A DNA stretch of 64,000 bases from Chromobacterium piscinae (GTDB taxonomy: Bacteria; Pseudomonadota; Gammaproteobacteria; Burkholderiales; Chromobacteriaceae): assembly GCF_021129175.1 (NCBI RefSeq), contig NZ_JAJOHV010000022.1:1-64000 (forward strand), in the 5' to 3' direction. The position numbers and the translations under genes are program-made. The notes below the pieces were generated by a model, which ran no database searches, was not told the origin of the DNA, and was given only the letters and a program-made list of their open reading frames with translations. Of this stretch, positions 27,835-37,709 are shown piece after piece (within the stretch, counting starts at the first letter, position 1; every line of letters starts with the position of its first letter).

Positions 27835-27875
27835 ATTGTATTGTCGTATTGGTATGACTTCTTGACATGGATCAA
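27835..27875 (-). promoter_or_regulatory. FNR/ANR-type promoter for ccoNOQP
   Basis: TTGAC-ATGG-ATCAA at 27862-27875 matches the FNR box TTGAT-N4-ATCAA in nine of ten positions. On the minus strand a TACAAT -10 hexamer (27840 down to 27835) lies 31 bp from the box centre, which puts the box at about -41 from the expected start, the class II FNR spacing. The same spacing toward the peptidase gene on the + strand lacks a -10. Confidence 0.8.
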
Positions 27876-27949
27876 TACGCCACGAGGACAACCGCCGAAA
27901 TCGCGGAAATGCTAAAATCATCAAGTTTTGCAACGCTTGCAGGCCGATC

Positions 27950-29743
27950 ATGACCCAATCCGTCCCAGTACATTACACGCTGCGCCCGGTGTCGCCGGAT
28001 GCGCATCTGTTCGAGGCAACCGTCACAGTCACGCACCCGGCCAAGGATGGCCAGGTGTTTTTTTTGCCGGCATGGATTCCCGGCAGTTATATGATCCGTG
28101 AATTTTCCAAGCACATCGTCGAGATGGAGGCCCGCGCCGGCGGCAAACCGGTGGCGCTGCGGCAGCTGGAAAAGAACCGCTGGCAGGCGGCGCCGGCAAA
28201 AGGTGCGCTGACGCTGCGCTATCTGGTTTACGCGTTCGACCTGTCGGTGCGCGGCGCCTATCTGGATGGCGAGCGCGGCTTCTTCAACGGCACCAGTGTG
28301 TTCCTCGCGGTGGAAGGCTATGAGGGCGAGCCCTGCGCCGTGGACATCCACGAGCCGGAAGGCAAGGTCTACGCCGGTTGGAAAGTGGCGACCAGCCTGC
28401 CTGCCGTCGACGTCAAGAAAAAGAGCGGCTTCGGCGCTTACCAGGCATCCAATTACGATGAGCTGATCGACCACCCGGTGGAAATGGGCGAGTTCCAAAA
28501 GGTCAGCTTCAAGGCTTGCGGCGTGCCGCACGAGTTTGTCGTTTCCGGCCGGTTCCAGGGCGATCTGAAGCGATTGGCCGAAGACACCAAAAAGATTTGC
28601 GAATACCAGATCAAGCTGTTCGGCGAGCCGGCCCCGTTCGATCGCTACGTGTTCATGCTGTTCGTCGGCAAGGACATCTATGGCGGCCTGGAGCACCGCG
28701 CGTCCACCGCGCTGGTGGCCAATCGCGACGATTTGCCCGCGCCTGGCGCGACCGATATCGGCGACGGCTACCTGAAGCTGCTGGGCCTGATCAGCCACGA
28801 GTACTTCCATAGCTGGAACGTTAAGCGGATGAAGCCGGCGGCGTTCACGCCCTATGACCTGAACCGCGAAGGCATGACTCGGTTGCTGTGGGCATTCGAA
28901 GGCATCACTTCTTATTACGACGACCTGACCCTGGTTCGCTGCGGCCTGATCGACGAGAAGCGCTACCTGGGCCTGCTGGCCGAAACCATCACCAGCGTGC
29001 AACGCGGCGCGGGTCGCCTCAAGCAGACGCTAGAGCAGTCCAGCTTCGAGGCCTGGACCAAGTACTACCGCCAGGACGAGAACAGTCCCAACAGCATCGT
29101 CAGCTACTACACCAAGGGTTCGCTGGCCGCGCTGGCGCTGGATCTGCTGATCCGCCGCGACAGCAAGGGCAAGCAGTCGCTGGACGACGTGATGCGCGCG
29201 TTGTGGAGCAAGTGGCTGGCCGACGGCAAGGGCCTGGAAGAGGACGAGTGGGAAAAGATCGCGATCGAAACCACCGGCCTCAAGCTCAAGCCCTTCTTCG
29301 ACTTAGCGCTGCGCAGCACCCAGGACCTGCCGTTGGCCGAGCTGCTGAAGAGCCAAGGCGTGGAACTGAAATTCGAGGCCGCACAGGGCGCGTCCGACCG
29401 CGGCGGCGTGGTGGACGCCTTCGCCGGCAAGCCGGCGCCGCTGACGCTGGGCGTCAAGGCCGCGGCCGACGCCGTCGGGGTCAAGCTGGTTCAGGTGCTG
29501 GACGGCGGCGCGGCGCAACAGGCCGGCCTGTCCGGCGGCGACGTGGTGGTGGCGGTGGACAAGCTCCGAGCCTACGATTTGGACAAGCAACTTGTCCGCC
29601 TGTCTGCGGGTGACAAGATCAAGCTGCACGCCTTCCGCCGCGACGAACTGATGACGTTCGACGTCGCGCCGCAGGCCGCGCCGGAGGACACCTGCCGCCT
29701 CAAGTTGGAAGCCGACGGCGGCAAATGGATTGCAGGCCGCTGA
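27950..29743 (+). CDS. M61-family glycyl aminopeptidase-like metallopeptidase with PDZ domain
   Basis: 597 residues. An N-terminal beta domain ([12 protein letters not shown]) leads to the zinc motif [11 protein letters not shown] near residue 283 with the downstream Glu ligand in [12 protein letters not shown], as in M61 peptidases. The C-terminal part contains a PDZ-like domain ([31 protein letters not shown]). M61 enzymes cleave N-terminal Gly or Ala from short peptides; no signal peptide is evident so it is cytosolic. A TAAAAT box at 27913-27918 may be its -10. It lies ahead of pepN on the same strand, 94 bases apart, making a peptide-degradation pair. Confidence 0.92.
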   Translation: MTQSVPVHYTLRPVSPDAHLFEATVTVTHPAKDGQVFFLPAWIPGSYMIREFSKHIVEMEARAGGKPVALRQLEKNRWQAAPAKGALTLRYLVYAFDLSVRGAYLDGERGFFNGTSVFLAVEGYEGEPCAVDIHEPEGKVYAGWKVATSLPAVDVKKKSGFGAYQASNYDELIDHPVEMGEFQKVSFKACGVPHEFVVSGRFQGDLKRLAEDTKKICEYQIKLFGEPAPFDRYVFMLFVGKDIYGGLEHRASTALVANRDDLPAPGATDIGDGYLKLLGLISHEYFHSWNVKRMKPAAFTPYDLNREGMTRLLWAFEGITSYYDDLTLVRCGLIDEKRYLGLLAETITSVQRGAGRLKQTLEQSSFEAWTKYYRQDENSPNSIVSYYTKGSLAALALDLLIRRDSKGKQSLDDVMRALWSKWLADGKGLEEDEWEKIAIETTGLKLKPFFDLALRSTQDLPLAELLKSQGVELKFEAAQGASDRGGVVDAFAGKPAPLTLGVKAAADAVGVKLVQVLDGGAAQQAGLSGGDVVVAVDKLRAYDLDKQLVRLSAGDKIKLHAFRRDELMTFDVAPQAAPEDTCRLKLEADGGKWIAGR

Positions 29744-29837
29744 CAGAACGGCTGATTTCGACCAGGAGCGGCGCTTACCGGGCGCCGCGCCGTCTATGAA
29801 AGAGACCGGCCACGAGCCGGACCGCAAGGAGACACGA

Positions 29838-32456
29838 ATGGCTCAACAGCCGGAAGTGAAGTACCGCAAGGATTATCAGGCCCCCGCTTTTCTGATCGAC
29901 CGCGTCGATCTGGTGTTCGACATCGAGGACGAATCCACCCGCGTGCAGTCGCGGCTGGTGGTGACCCGCAACGGCGAATCCGCCGAGCGTGACCTGAAGC
30001 TGGACGGCAGTGCCAAGCTGGTGGCGGTGCTGCTGGACGGCGAGAAGCTGGACGAAACCCGCTACGGCCTGGCCGATGACGTGCTGACCGTGAGCCAGGT
30101 GCCTGACAGCTTCATCCTGGAAGTGGAAACTGAGCTCGAACCGGCTGCCAATACCAGCCTCATGGGCCTGTACGCGTCCAGCGGCAACCTGTTCACCCAG
30201 TGCGAGCCGGAAGGCTTCCGCAAGATCACCTACTACCTGGACCGTCCGGACGTGATGGCCAAGTTCACCACCACCATCAAGGCCGACAAGCAGAAGTACC
30301 CGGTGCTGCTGTCCAATGGCAACAAGGTGGGCGAGGGCATGGTGGACAAGAAGCGCCACTGGGTTAAGTGGGTAGACCCGTATCGCAAGCCGTCCTATCT
30401 GTTCGCGCTGGTGGCCGGCAAGCTGGTGGCCTTGCGCGACAAGTTTGTGACCATGCGCGGCCGCGAAGTGGCGCTGGAAATCTGGACCGAGCCCGCCGAC
30501 CAGGACAAGACCGCGCACGCGATGGAGTCGGTCAAGCATTCGATGAAGTGGGACGAGGAGCGCTTCGGCCTGGAATACGACCTGGACATCTACATGATCG
30601 TCGCGGTCGGCGACTTCAATATGGGCGCGATGGAGAACAAGGGCCTCAACATCTTCAACACCAAGTACGTGCTGGCGCGCCAGGACACCGCCACCGACGC
30701 CGACTTCGAAGGCATCGAGGCGGTGATCGGCCACGAATACTTCCACAACTGGACCGGCAACCGCGTCACCTGCCGCGACTGGTTCCAGCTGAGCCTGAAG
30801 GAAGGCCTGACCGTCTATCGCGACCAAGAGTTCAGCGCCGACATCTACAGCCGCGCGGTGAAGCGCATCGAGGACGTCAAGGGCCTGCGCATGGCGCAGT
30901 TCCCGGAAGACGCCGGCCCGACCGCGCACCCGATCCGCCCGGACAGCTATATCGAGATGAACAACTTCTACACCATGACCGTGTACGAGAAGGGCGCGGA
31001 AGTGGTGCGGATGTATGAGACGCTGCTGGGCCGCGACGGTTTCCGCAAGGGCATGGATCTGTACTTCAAGCGCCATGACGGCCAAGCCGTCACCTGCGAC
31101 GACTTCCGCGCCGCGATGGCCGACGCCAACGACGTCGACTTGTCGCAGTTCGCGCTGTGGTACAGCCAGGCCGGCACGCCGCGGCTGGCCGTTTCCTCCA
31201 GCTACAATCCGGCCGAGCGAAGCTACACGCTGACCGTCAAGCAGAGCTGCCCGGCCACGCCGGGCCAGCAGGCCAAGCTGCCGTTCCACATCCCGCTGGC
31301 GCTGGGCCTGATGGGCGCGGACGGCCAGGACCTGCCGCTGCGCCTGAAGGGCGAGGCGGAGGCCGTCGGGGCCTCGCGCGTGCTGGACGTCAAGGCCGCC
31401 GAGCAGAGCTTCACCTTCGTCGACATCCCGGCCGAGCCGGTGCCGTCGCTGCTGCGCGGCTTCTCCGCGCCGGTGAAGCTGGAATACGACTGGCGCGACG
31501 ACCAGCTGGTGTTCCTGATGGCCAACGACAGCGACAGCTTCTGCCGCTGGGAAGCCGGCCAGATCTTCGCCGAGCGCCTGTTCAAGCAGTTGCTGGACGA
31601 CGCGGCCGCCGGCCGCGGGCTCAAGCTGTCGGAAACCTTCATCGGCGCCTTCCGCGCGGTGTTGAAGGACCATAGCCTGGATCCGGCGTTCAAGGCGCTG
31701 ATGCTGAATCTGCCGAGCGAGGGCGAGATTCTGGAAATGGTGGACGTGGCCGATCCGGCGGCGATCCACCTGGTGCGCGAATTCGTGCTGGACCAGCTGG
31801 CGCAGGCGCTGCGCGGCGAATGGCGCGAGGCTTACGAGCTCAGCCTCACCCGCGACTACAAGCCGCAGGATTCCGGCAAGCGCAGCCTTAAGAACCGCGC
31901 GCTGTGGATGCTGAACCGCCTGGACGACGCCTGGCCGGCCGAGATGGCCGCCAAGCAGTTCCGCGACGCGGACAATATGACCGACCAGATGGGCGCGCTG
32001 CTGGCGCTGCGCGACCGCGACGGCCAGGAGCGAGACGATTGCTTCACCGATTTCGCTTCTCGTTGGCAGAACGAGGCGCTGGTGATGGACAAGTTCTTCA
32101 CCTTGATCGGCGGCAGCCAGCTGGACGGCACGCTGCAGCGGGTGGAGGCGGCGCTGCATCACCCGGCGTTCAGCATCCGCAATCCGAACAAGGTGCGCTC
32201 GCTGCTGGGCGCTTTCGGCGCCAATCTGCACCACTTCCATGCCGGCGACGGCAGCGGCTACCGTTTCATGGCCGACCGCATCCTGGAGCTGGACGCCATC
32301 AATCCGCAGGGCGCCAGCGGCCTGACCCGCGCCTTCCGCCGGATGCAGAAGCTGGAGCCTGGCCGGCAGGCGCTGATGCGCGCCGAGCTGGAGCGGATGG
32401 CCAAGGCCGAGCTGTCCAAGGACGTGTACGAGATCGTTTCCAAGATCCTGGCCTGA
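29838..32456 (+). CDS. pepN: Aminopeptidase N (M1 family)
   Basis: 872 residues, the size of E. coli PepN. The substrate motif [12 protein letters not shown] and zinc motif [11 protein letters not shown] (near residue 300) with the third ligand in [14 protein letters not shown] are intact. C-terminal helical domains with the DUF3458-type region follow. It is the main cytosolic broad-specificity aminopeptidase. The ATG at 29838 has AAGGAG seven bases upstream and gives the family N-terminus; the frame is open further upstream without support. A strong terminator follows. Confidence 0.97.
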   Translation: MAQQPEVKYRKDYQAPAFLIDRVDLVFDIEDESTRVQSRLVVTRNGESAERDLKLDGSAKLVAVLLDGEKLDETRYGLADDVLTVSQVPDSFILEVETELEPAANTSLMGLYASSGNLFTQCEPEGFRKITYYLDRPDVMAKFTTTIKADKQKYPVLLSNGNKVGEGMVDKKRHWVKWVDPYRKPSYLFALVAGKLVALRDKFVTMRGREVALEIWTEPADQDKTAHAMESVKHSMKWDEERFGLEYDLDIYMIVAVGDFNMGAMENKGLNIFNTKYVLARQDTATDADFEGIEAVIGHEYFHNWTGNRVTCRDWFQLSLKEGLTVYRDQEFSADIYSRAVKRIEDVKGLRMAQFPEDAGPTAHPIRPDSYIEMNNFYTMTVYEKGAEVVRMYETLLGRDGFRKGMDLYFKRHDGQAVTCDDFRAAMADANDVDLSQFALWYSQAGTPRLAVSSSYNPAERSYTLTVKQSCPATPGQQAKLPFHIPLALGLMGADGQDLPLRLKGEAEAVGASRVLDVKAAEQSFTFVDIPAEPVPSLLRGFSAPVKLEYDWRDDQLVFLMANDSDSFCRWEAGQIFAERLFKQLLDDAAAGRGLKLSETFIGAFRAVLKDHSLDPAFKALMLNLPSEGEILEMVDVADPAAIHLVREFVLDQLAQALRGEWREAYELSLTRDYKPQDSGKRSLKNRALWMLNRLDDAWPAEMAAKQFRDADNMTDQMGALLALRDRDGQERDDCFTDFASRWQNEALVMDKFFTLIGGSQLDGTLQRVEAALHHPAFSIRNPNKVRSLLGAFGANLHHFHAGDGSGYRFMADRILELDAINPQGASGLTRAFRRMQKLEPGRQALMRAELERMAKAELSKDVYEIVSKILA

Positions 32457-32474
32457 TTCGCGTCATCGCCAGTG

Positions 32475-32504
32475 AAAACGCGCCGGGAGACCGGCGCGTT
32501 TTTT
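32475..32504 (+). terminator. Rho-independent terminator of pepN
   Basis: Arms AACGCGCCGG / CCGGCGCGTT (32477-32486, 32491-32500), loop GAGA, then TTTT. Confidence 0.92.
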
Positions 32505-32528
32505 ATTGCCGCGGGGCCGAGGCTGAGC

Positions 32529-32954
32529 TTATTCGATCCGCAGCCGCTGGCCGGCGCCGCCGCTGCGGCGCTTCGGCAGCGTCAGGCTCAGCACGCCGTT
32601 TTCATACCGGGCGCTGGCGGTTTCGCGGTCGATGTCCTGCGGCAGCTGGAAGCTGCGCGACACCAGGCCGTAGTAACGCTCGCTGCGCAGCGGACGTTCG
32701 TCTTTGCCTTGCTGGTCGAACTGTTTGATCTCGGCTTTGATCGTCACCAGCGCGCCGTCGATGTCGACGTGGATGTCTTCCTTGCCGACGCCCGGCAATT
32801 CGGCTTCCACCTGATAGGCGTCGCCGGTTTCCTTCACATCCATCTTGATCTGCGCCGGCAGCGCGTCGCCGTGCAGCGGCTTGACGAGGAACCCCGGGGT
32901 GAAATCGCGGAAAAACTCGTCAAACAGGCTATGGTGGGCAGGTAGCATGCTCAT
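32529..32954 (-). CDS. Small heat-shock protein, Hsp20/alpha-crystallin family
   Basis: 141 residues. The alpha-crystallin domain runs from about residue 36 to 130 (KMDVKETGDAYQVEAELPGV, KEDIHVDIDGALVTIKAE, SRSFQLPQDID, ENGVLSLTLPKR), ending with an RLRIE tail that carries an I-x-I-like anchor. It is an ATP-independent holdase chaperone. AAGGAG precedes the ATG. A sigma-32-like promoter lies upstream (33008-33036), so heat induction is expected. Confidence 0.95.
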   Translation of the reverse strand: MSMLPAHHSLFDEFFRDFTPGFLVKPLHGDALPAQIKMDVKETGDAYQVEAELPGVGKEDIHVDIDGALVTIKAEIKQFDQQGKDERPLRSERYYGLVSRSFQLPQDIDRETASARYENGVLSLTLPKRRSGGAGQRLRIE

Positions 32955-33007
32955 TTGCTTCTCCTTTCAGTTCATGGGCTTACGGCGGATTCGCCGTCCT
33001 GTGGATG

Positions 33008-33036
33008 AAGATGAGGCGCATCTCCGCGGTTTCAAG
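33008..33036 (-). promoter_or_regulatory. Sigma-32-like heat-shock promoter for the Hsp20 gene
   Basis: On the minus strand: CTTGAAA (33036-33030), a 13-bp spacer, then CCTCATCTT (33016-33008). This matches the RpoH consensus CTTGAAA-N11-16-CCCCATnTA closely. Confidence 0.8.
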
Positions 33037-33070
33037 CGGCGGAGCGCGTTCTGACTTGACGCGCGTCAAC

Positions 33071-34729
33071 TCAGCCGCGCAGCCACAGGCCGGCGAAGTC
33101 GGTCCAGCCGTTGCCGCCCAGCTGCAAGCCGGCCAACTGCGGGCTGGCGTCGTGGCCCAGGGTCTCGTGCGACAGCGGCAGCATCCAGCCTTCGGCCACC
33201 AGCCAGTCGCCGGCGCGGCGGTAGCCGTCCTGGCGCGCGGCGAATTCCGGTTCCGCCTGCAGGCTGCGCATGTCCCGGGCCAAGCGGGCGGCGGCGTCGG
33301 GCGCCAGTCCCAGTTGCAGCGTGCTGCAGCCGCTCAGCCATTCGAACATGCCGTAGTCGCGGTCGTCGTGCAGCAGTTCGCTGCACAGGATCAGGTCGGC
33401 GCGGTCGCGCCAGGCGGCGCTGTCGAAGAATTCGCGTCGGGACAGGCTATGGATGTCGAGCTCGACGCCCTGTTGCGCGAGCCGCTGCGCCAGCGCGGCG
33501 GCCAGCGGCGGGAAGCAGGGCAGATCGTAATGGAACAGCGTCAGCCGCGCGCCATCCAGCCGAGGCGGCGGAACCGGCGCCGGGCGCGGATGGCGCCAGC
33601 CCGGCTGCAGCCCCAGCGCCGGCGCGCGTTCATCGCAATCGGCCACCGGATGCGGCTCGGCCAGGAAGCGCATCAGCGGCAGCCGTTGCCCGGCCGCCAC
33701 GCGGACGCTGCGCGGCGACAGCAGCAGATAGGTGCAGGCCGACTGCTGCATGGTGGCGCCGCGCTGATTGCCGTATTCCAGTCGCAGGTGGAAGTCCTGT
33801 TCGGCCGGGGAAGGGATGATCCACAGCTCGATCGAGTCCAGCAGCGCGCGCTCGCGGTAGTGTTGGTCGAACGCGGCCAGCTTCAGCCGCTGCGGGCTGC
33901 TCAGCTCGACGCGGAACGGCCCGCTGCCCACCGGCATGCGCTCGAAATCCGCGCCGCGCCGCATCGGCACGATGGACGAGTTGGCGGTCGCCAGCCGCTG
34001 CGGCCACAGCTGGTCGGCTTCGGACAGCCGGCAGCTGAACGACAGCGCGTCATGGACGTCGATCTGCCGCAGATGGCCGTACAGCGAGTGGTAGGGATTA
34101 TCCGGCTGTTTGAGCCTGAGCAGGCTGGCGGCCGCGGTTTCGGCGTCCAGCGCTCCGCCGTCGTGGAAGCGCAGGCTGGGACGCAGCCAGAATCGCCAGT
34201 TCCGGCCCGCCGCGTCAGCCTCCCAATGGTGGGCCAACGCCGGTCGCAACTCCTGGCCCAGGCGGTCGTGGCGGCACAGCCGATCGAAAATCTGCCGCAC
34301 CAGGTGGGACTCCAGCCGGGAGTTGACGTGCTGCGGGTCCAGCGTCAGCGGTGGGTGCGGAATGGGAATGCGCAGGCTGCGTCCGCTGTCGCCGGCGCCC
34401 AGGTGCTGCGGCAGGGCGGCCAGCAGCCGCTGCTGCCTGGACGGTTCCAGCCGGGAGAAAGCCTGCTCCAGCTGGCCTCGCGCCAGCATGCCTTGCAACT
34501 GCTGCCACTCCAGCTCGTCCGGCCGCTGCAGCAGCCTGAGCGTGGAGCGGTGGCCGCGTCCGCGGCCAGCCCGCCATTCCAGCCAGCCCAGTTCGCGCAT
34601 TCTGGCCAGCTGCAGCCGCGCGTTGCGTTCGCCGCATCGCCATAACTCGGCCAGCTGCGGCAGGCCGGGCTGGGCCGGAGCGTCGCCGTAGGCCAGGTAG
34701 AGTTGCTGGTATTGCTGCTGCAGGCGCAT
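33071..34729 (-). CDS. SgrR-family transcriptional regulator (wHTH plus solute-binding domain), copy 2
   Basis: 552 residues, collinear with the protein at 19183-20859. Matching blocks include an N-terminal M-R-L-x-Q-x-Y start, LEWRAGRGRGHRSTL, PPLTLDPQHVNSRLESHLVRQIFDRL, LAHHWEADAAGRNWRFWLR, FHDGGALDAETA, GSGPFRVEL and the C-terminal GNGWTDFAGLWL (copy 1 has QCGWMDFGKAWL). The wHTH of copy 2 is a little more divergent. The gene is divergent from another MFS exporter with a near-identical promoter element, so the two pairs look like ancient duplicates. Ligand unknown. Confidence 0.87.
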   Translation of the reverse strand: MRLQQQYQQLYLAYGDAPAQPGLPQLAELWRCGERNARLQLARMRELGWLEWRAGRGRGHRSTLRLLQRPDELEWQQLQGMLARGQLEQAFSRLEPSRQQRLLAALPQHLGAGDSGRSLRIPIPHPPLTLDPQHVNSRLESHLVRQIFDRLCRHDRLGQELRPALAHHWEADAAGRNWRFWLRPSLRFHDGGALDAETAAASLLRLKQPDNPYHSLYGHLRQIDVHDALSFSCRLSEADQLWPQRLATANSSIVPMRRGADFERMPVGSGPFRVELSSPQRLKLAAFDQHYRERALLDSIELWIIPSPAEQDFHLRLEYGNQRGATMQQSACTYLLLSPRSVRVAAGQRLPLMRFLAEPHPVADCDERAPALGLQPGWRHPRPAPVPPPRLDGARLTLFHYDLPCFPPLAAALAQRLAQQGVELDIHSLSRREFFDSAAWRDRADLILCSELLHDDRDYGMFEWLSGCSTLQLGLAPDAAARLARDMRSLQAEPEFAARQDGYRRAGDWLVAEGWMLPLSHETLGHDASPQLAGLQLGGNGWTDFAGLWLRG

Positions 34730-34757
34730 CGGGTCTCCTGTTGGGATGGGCAGGATA

Positions 34758-34820
34758 AAAGCGGAAGTATTTATTCTGGATTGTATCCATTTTTACATTC
34801 CGCTTTATCGGCAATACTGC
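34758..34820 (+). promoter_or_regulatory. Shared-type operator/promoter of MFS exporter copy 2
   Basis: A perfect 9-bp inverted repeat AAAGCGGAA (34758-34766) / TTCCGCTTT (34798-34806) brackets CCATTTTT (34787-34794). A -10-like AATACT is at 34813-34818. Elements and order match those at 20860-20921. Confidence 0.68.
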
Positions 34821-34851
34821 AGCGGTTCCCTTTGCTTTACAAGGTGTTGTC

Positions 34852-36060
34852 GTGGATCTGCGTTCTTCCGTGGTGCGGCGCGTGCTGCTGTCTTCTTTTT
34901 TGTTGTCCCTGTCGCGGGCGGTGATCTCGCCGCTCTTGGTGCTGGCGCTGGGCAAGCAATTGCAGTTGTCGGTGCAGGCCACCGGCACGCTGCTGGCGGC
35001 GGTGCTGCTGGGGTCCGCCTTGTTCGGACTGTATGGCGGCTACTGGCTGGACCGGCTGCCGAGGGGGCCGGCCCTGCGCGGCGCGGCGGTGCTGATGGGC
35101 GCGGGCGGCGTGTTGCTGCCTTACGGCCACAGCTACGCGACGGTGGTGACGGCGCTGGCGGCGGGCGAGCTGGCGATGGTGGTGTACAGCATCGCGGTGA
35201 AGGCGATACTCAGCGACGTGGTGTCCGAGCAGTGGCGCAGCAAGGCGTTTTCTATGCGCTACACGCTGGCCAACGTGGCCTGGGCGTTGGGGCCCATGCT
35301 GTGCGCCGGCATGTTGTTCTGGCACGAGACGGCGCCTTATTGGCTGGGCGGCCTGCTTGCGCTGGCGGGCCTCGCGGCGCAGCCCCAACTGCCGGAGAGG
35401 CGGCATGATCCCGCGGCGCTGCCCGACGGTTTCGCCGCCACGCTGCGCACTTTGGCCGGCGACCGGGTGCTGGTGTGGTTCACCCTCAGCAGCTTGTTGG
35501 CCTATGTGGTGTACGGCCGTTTTTCCGGCTATTTGCCGCTGTTCCTGCTGACGCGGATGGACGAGGCCGAGGCGATGCGCTGGATGTCGGCGCTGATCAG
35601 CTGCAACGCGGTGGTGGTGGTGCTGCTGCAATATCCGCTGGGCCGGCTGTTGAAGCCGAATCGTTTGATGCGGGCGATCGTCGGCGGATTTCTGCTGATC
35701 GGCGCCGGCATGCTGTGGCTGGGCAGCGTGGACAGCCTGCCGCTGATGTGCGCGGCGATCGCGCTGTTCACTCTGGGCGAGATCGTACTGGTGCCGGCCG
35801 AATACCTGTACATCGACGCCATCGCGCCGGACGCGCTGAAGGGCAGCTATTACGGCGCGCAGAATCTGGCTTCGCTGGGCGGCGCGCTGGGGCCGGCGAT
35901 GGTGGGCGTGCTGCTGTCGCATGGGCCGTCCTGGGTGGTGTTCGCCATATTGGCGCTGCTGTGCGTGGCTGGCGCGGGGCTGGCGCTCTACAGCGAGCGG
36001 CTGCGTTTGCGGCAGGACGGCGCGCGAACGGCTTTTCCTTTGCCGGGTTCTTTGTCATGA
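34852..36060 (+). CDS. MFS exporter (MdtH-like), divergent from SgrR-like copy 2
   Basis: 402 residues, twelve hydrophobic helices. The loop 2-3 motif reads YGGYWLDRLPRGPALR, and SDVVSEQWRSKAFSMRYTLANVAWALGPML resembles the MdtH/YceL-type drug-resistance group. The start is a GTG with AAGGTG six bases ahead, inside the promoter-proximal region. Substrate unknown. The pairing with an SgrR-like sensor suggests export of a small metabolite or sugar that the regulator binds. The sequence is clearly not a close copy of the exporter at 20950, although the regulators are. Confidence 0.85.
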   Translation: MDLRSSVVRRVLLSSFLLSLSRAVISPLLVLALGKQLQLSVQATGTLLAAVLLGSALFGLYGGYWLDRLPRGPALRGAAVLMGAGGVLLPYGHSYATVVTALAAGELAMVVYSIAVKAILSDVVSEQWRSKAFSMRYTLANVAWALGPMLCAGMLFWHETAPYWLGGLLALAGLAAQPQLPERRHDPAALPDGFAATLRTLAGDRVLVWFTLSSLLAYVVYGRFSGYLPLFLLTRMDEAEAMRWMSALISCNAVVVVLLQYPLGRLLKPNRLMRAIVGGFLLIGAGMLWLGSVDSLPLMCAAIALFTLGEIVLVPAEYLYIDAIAPDALKGSYYGAQNLASLGGALGPAMVGVLLSHGPSWVVFAILALLCVAGAGLALYSERLRLRQDGARTAFPLPGSLS

Positions 36061-36118
36061 TCAAGCGTTTGCTTGAATTGCCGCGCAGACGGCGATGGCA
36101 TCGGCCAGCGAGGAAAAT

Positions 36119-37039
36119 ATGGAGAAACTGCAGCAGGATTTATGGGTGCCGGTCGGAGACGGCGAGCGTTTGTATCTGAAGCGCATCTGCGGCCGCGAAG
36201 GCGGCGCGCCGGTGCTGATGGCGCATGGCGTGATGGCCAACGGCCGCACCTTTTATACCGAATCAGGCAAGGGCCTGGCCCACTTCCTGGCCGACGCCGG
36301 CTACGACGTGTACGCAGCCGACCTGCGCGGCCGGGGCCGCAGCACGCCCAAGATCGGCCCGCATTCCCGCCACGGCCAGACCGAGACCATTTGCGAAGAC
36401 CTGCCGGCGCTGCATGACTTCGTCCGCAGGAAAAGCGGCGGCCAGCAGGTGCACTGGATCGCCCATTCATGGGGCGGCGTGCACATGACCAGCTGCCTGG
36501 TTCGCTTCCCGGAAATCGCCGCCCAGGTGGCGAGCGTGGTGTATTTCGGCTCCAAACGCAGCGTGCGGGTGCGCAATCTGAACAAACTGATCGAAGTGGA
36601 CTTCATGTGGTGCACCGCCGCGCGCTGGCTGATCAAGGCTTGCGGCTATCTGCCGGCGCGGCGCATCCGGCTGGGCGCCGACGATGAGAGCGACAAGAGC
36701 CATTTGCAGAGCAAGCTGTGGGCCCAGCCCAGGCCGTGGGTGGACAGCGACGATGGCTTCGATTACGCGGTGGCGGCGGAGACCGGCCATTTGCCGCCGA
36801 TTCTATACTTCGCCGCGGCCAATGACCCCTGCCGCGGCCATCCGGAAGACGTGCGCCGCTTTCGCGACGAATCCGGGCCGCATTTGTCGCGCCTGCATTT
36901 GCTGGGGCGTCGGGCCGGCCATCTGCACGACTACAACCACGTGTCGCTGCTGACCCACCCGGATGCGCCGCGCGACCACTTCCCATTGGCGCTGGACTGG
37001 CTGGCGGGGCGCTACGACGCGGTGGCGGAGAATTATTGA
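36119..37039 (+). CDS. Alpha/beta-hydrolase, lipase-like
   Basis: 306 residues. The oxyanion loop MAHGVMANGRTF comes first, then YAADLRGRGRS, the nucleophile elbow AHSWGG (Ser117), an Asp candidate in AANDPCRG and the catalytic His in HDYNHVSLL. AGGAAA precedes the ATG at 36119, eight codons inside a longer frame. The nucleophile motif A-H-S-W-G is a variant of G-x-S-x-G. No signal peptide is visible, so a cytosolic esterase or lipase is likely; the family also includes gastric-lipase-like acyl hydrolases. It follows the MFS gene by 58 bases on the same strand and could share its transcript. Confidence 0.85.
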   Translation: MEKLQQDLWVPVGDGERLYLKRICGREGGAPVLMAHGVMANGRTFYTESGKGLAHFLADAGYDVYAADLRGRGRSTPKIGPHSRHGQTETICEDLPALHDFVRRKSGGQQVHWIAHSWGGVHMTSCLVRFPEIAAQVASVVYFGSKRSVRVRNLNKLIEVDFMWCTAARWLIKACGYLPARRIRLGADDESDKSHLQSKLWAQPRPWVDSDDGFDYAVAAETGHLPPILYFAAANDPCRGHPEDVRRFRDESGPHLSRLHLLGRRAGHLHDYNHVSLLTHPDAPRDHFPLALDWLAGRYDAVAENY

Positions 37040-37104
37040 GCCGGCTTGGCTGGGTGGATGGCTGGGTCTTGGATTTCAGCGCCCATTCTGCATTTTTTGC
37101 GTGA

Positions 37105-37142
37105 GAGAGGCCGCATGGATGCCATGCGGCCTCTCAAGTATT
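37105..37142 (+). terminator. Strong hairpin terminator after the hydrolase gene
   Basis: Perfect 12-bp arms GAGAGGCCGCAT / ATGCGGCCTCTC (37105-37116, 37124-37135), loop 7 bases, then AAGTATTTTT. Confidence 0.85.
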
Positions 37143-37709
37143 TTTAGCTGCGCCACCGCGCCACGCGCGAGCGGCTTTCCCCGGCTGGCGAGTCATGGCC
37201 GCGCGCTAATTTATAACTCGGCCTCTCATTTAAAAACGTGATAAACAACTAATCATTTGGCGCCGAATATTGTCGATGTTGATCATTGTCAAATCCAGCT
37301 TCTGTGGAATATGTTTGATCTTGCAATTTTAAAGAGCAGGTGTGAATAAAAAGGCAGTGTGAAGTATTAGCATTAAAGAGCAGTTTTAGTTGAATATGCG
37401 ACATGATGGATGGCTATGTCCTGTGGCGGCGGCCTTTTACTCAATTCGAATTGATTCTTTACGCCTTGTTTTATGGTCGAGCCGTATTGACAGACCAGGG
37501 CGATAAACCGATAAAATCCAGAATCTTGATTGCATTGCTTCCATTTCTCGCGATTTCGGCCTTGATTGGTTTTCGCTTTTGCCAAGGCTTTATCTTGTTG
37601 TGGAACGGATTAAATAATGGTAATGCCAATGGAGCGGCGGTTGTCGATGGCGAAGCGATATATATTCGGCCATGCCGCGGATTAATTCGAACGAAACAGG
37701 TATACCATC
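37143..37709 (+). other. AT-rich region upstream of the triple-RidA gene
   Basis: About 570 bases, from 37210 on distinctly AT-rich for this genome. It contains TTGAT-CATT-GTCAA (37279-37292), nine of ten matches to an FNR box, with TTTGAT (37314-37319) at the class II -10 distance. A 104-codon open frame at 37403-37717 with one hydrophobic stretch has no ribosome site and overlaps the next start, so I do not call it a gene. Confidence 0.5.

Noticed and set aside
29775-32240. An 821-codon open frame opposite pepN
   Set aside because: High GC with strong third-position bias leaves the opposite frame open. Its translation is His/Gln/Arg/Ala-rich with no motif, while pepN is complete on the other strand.
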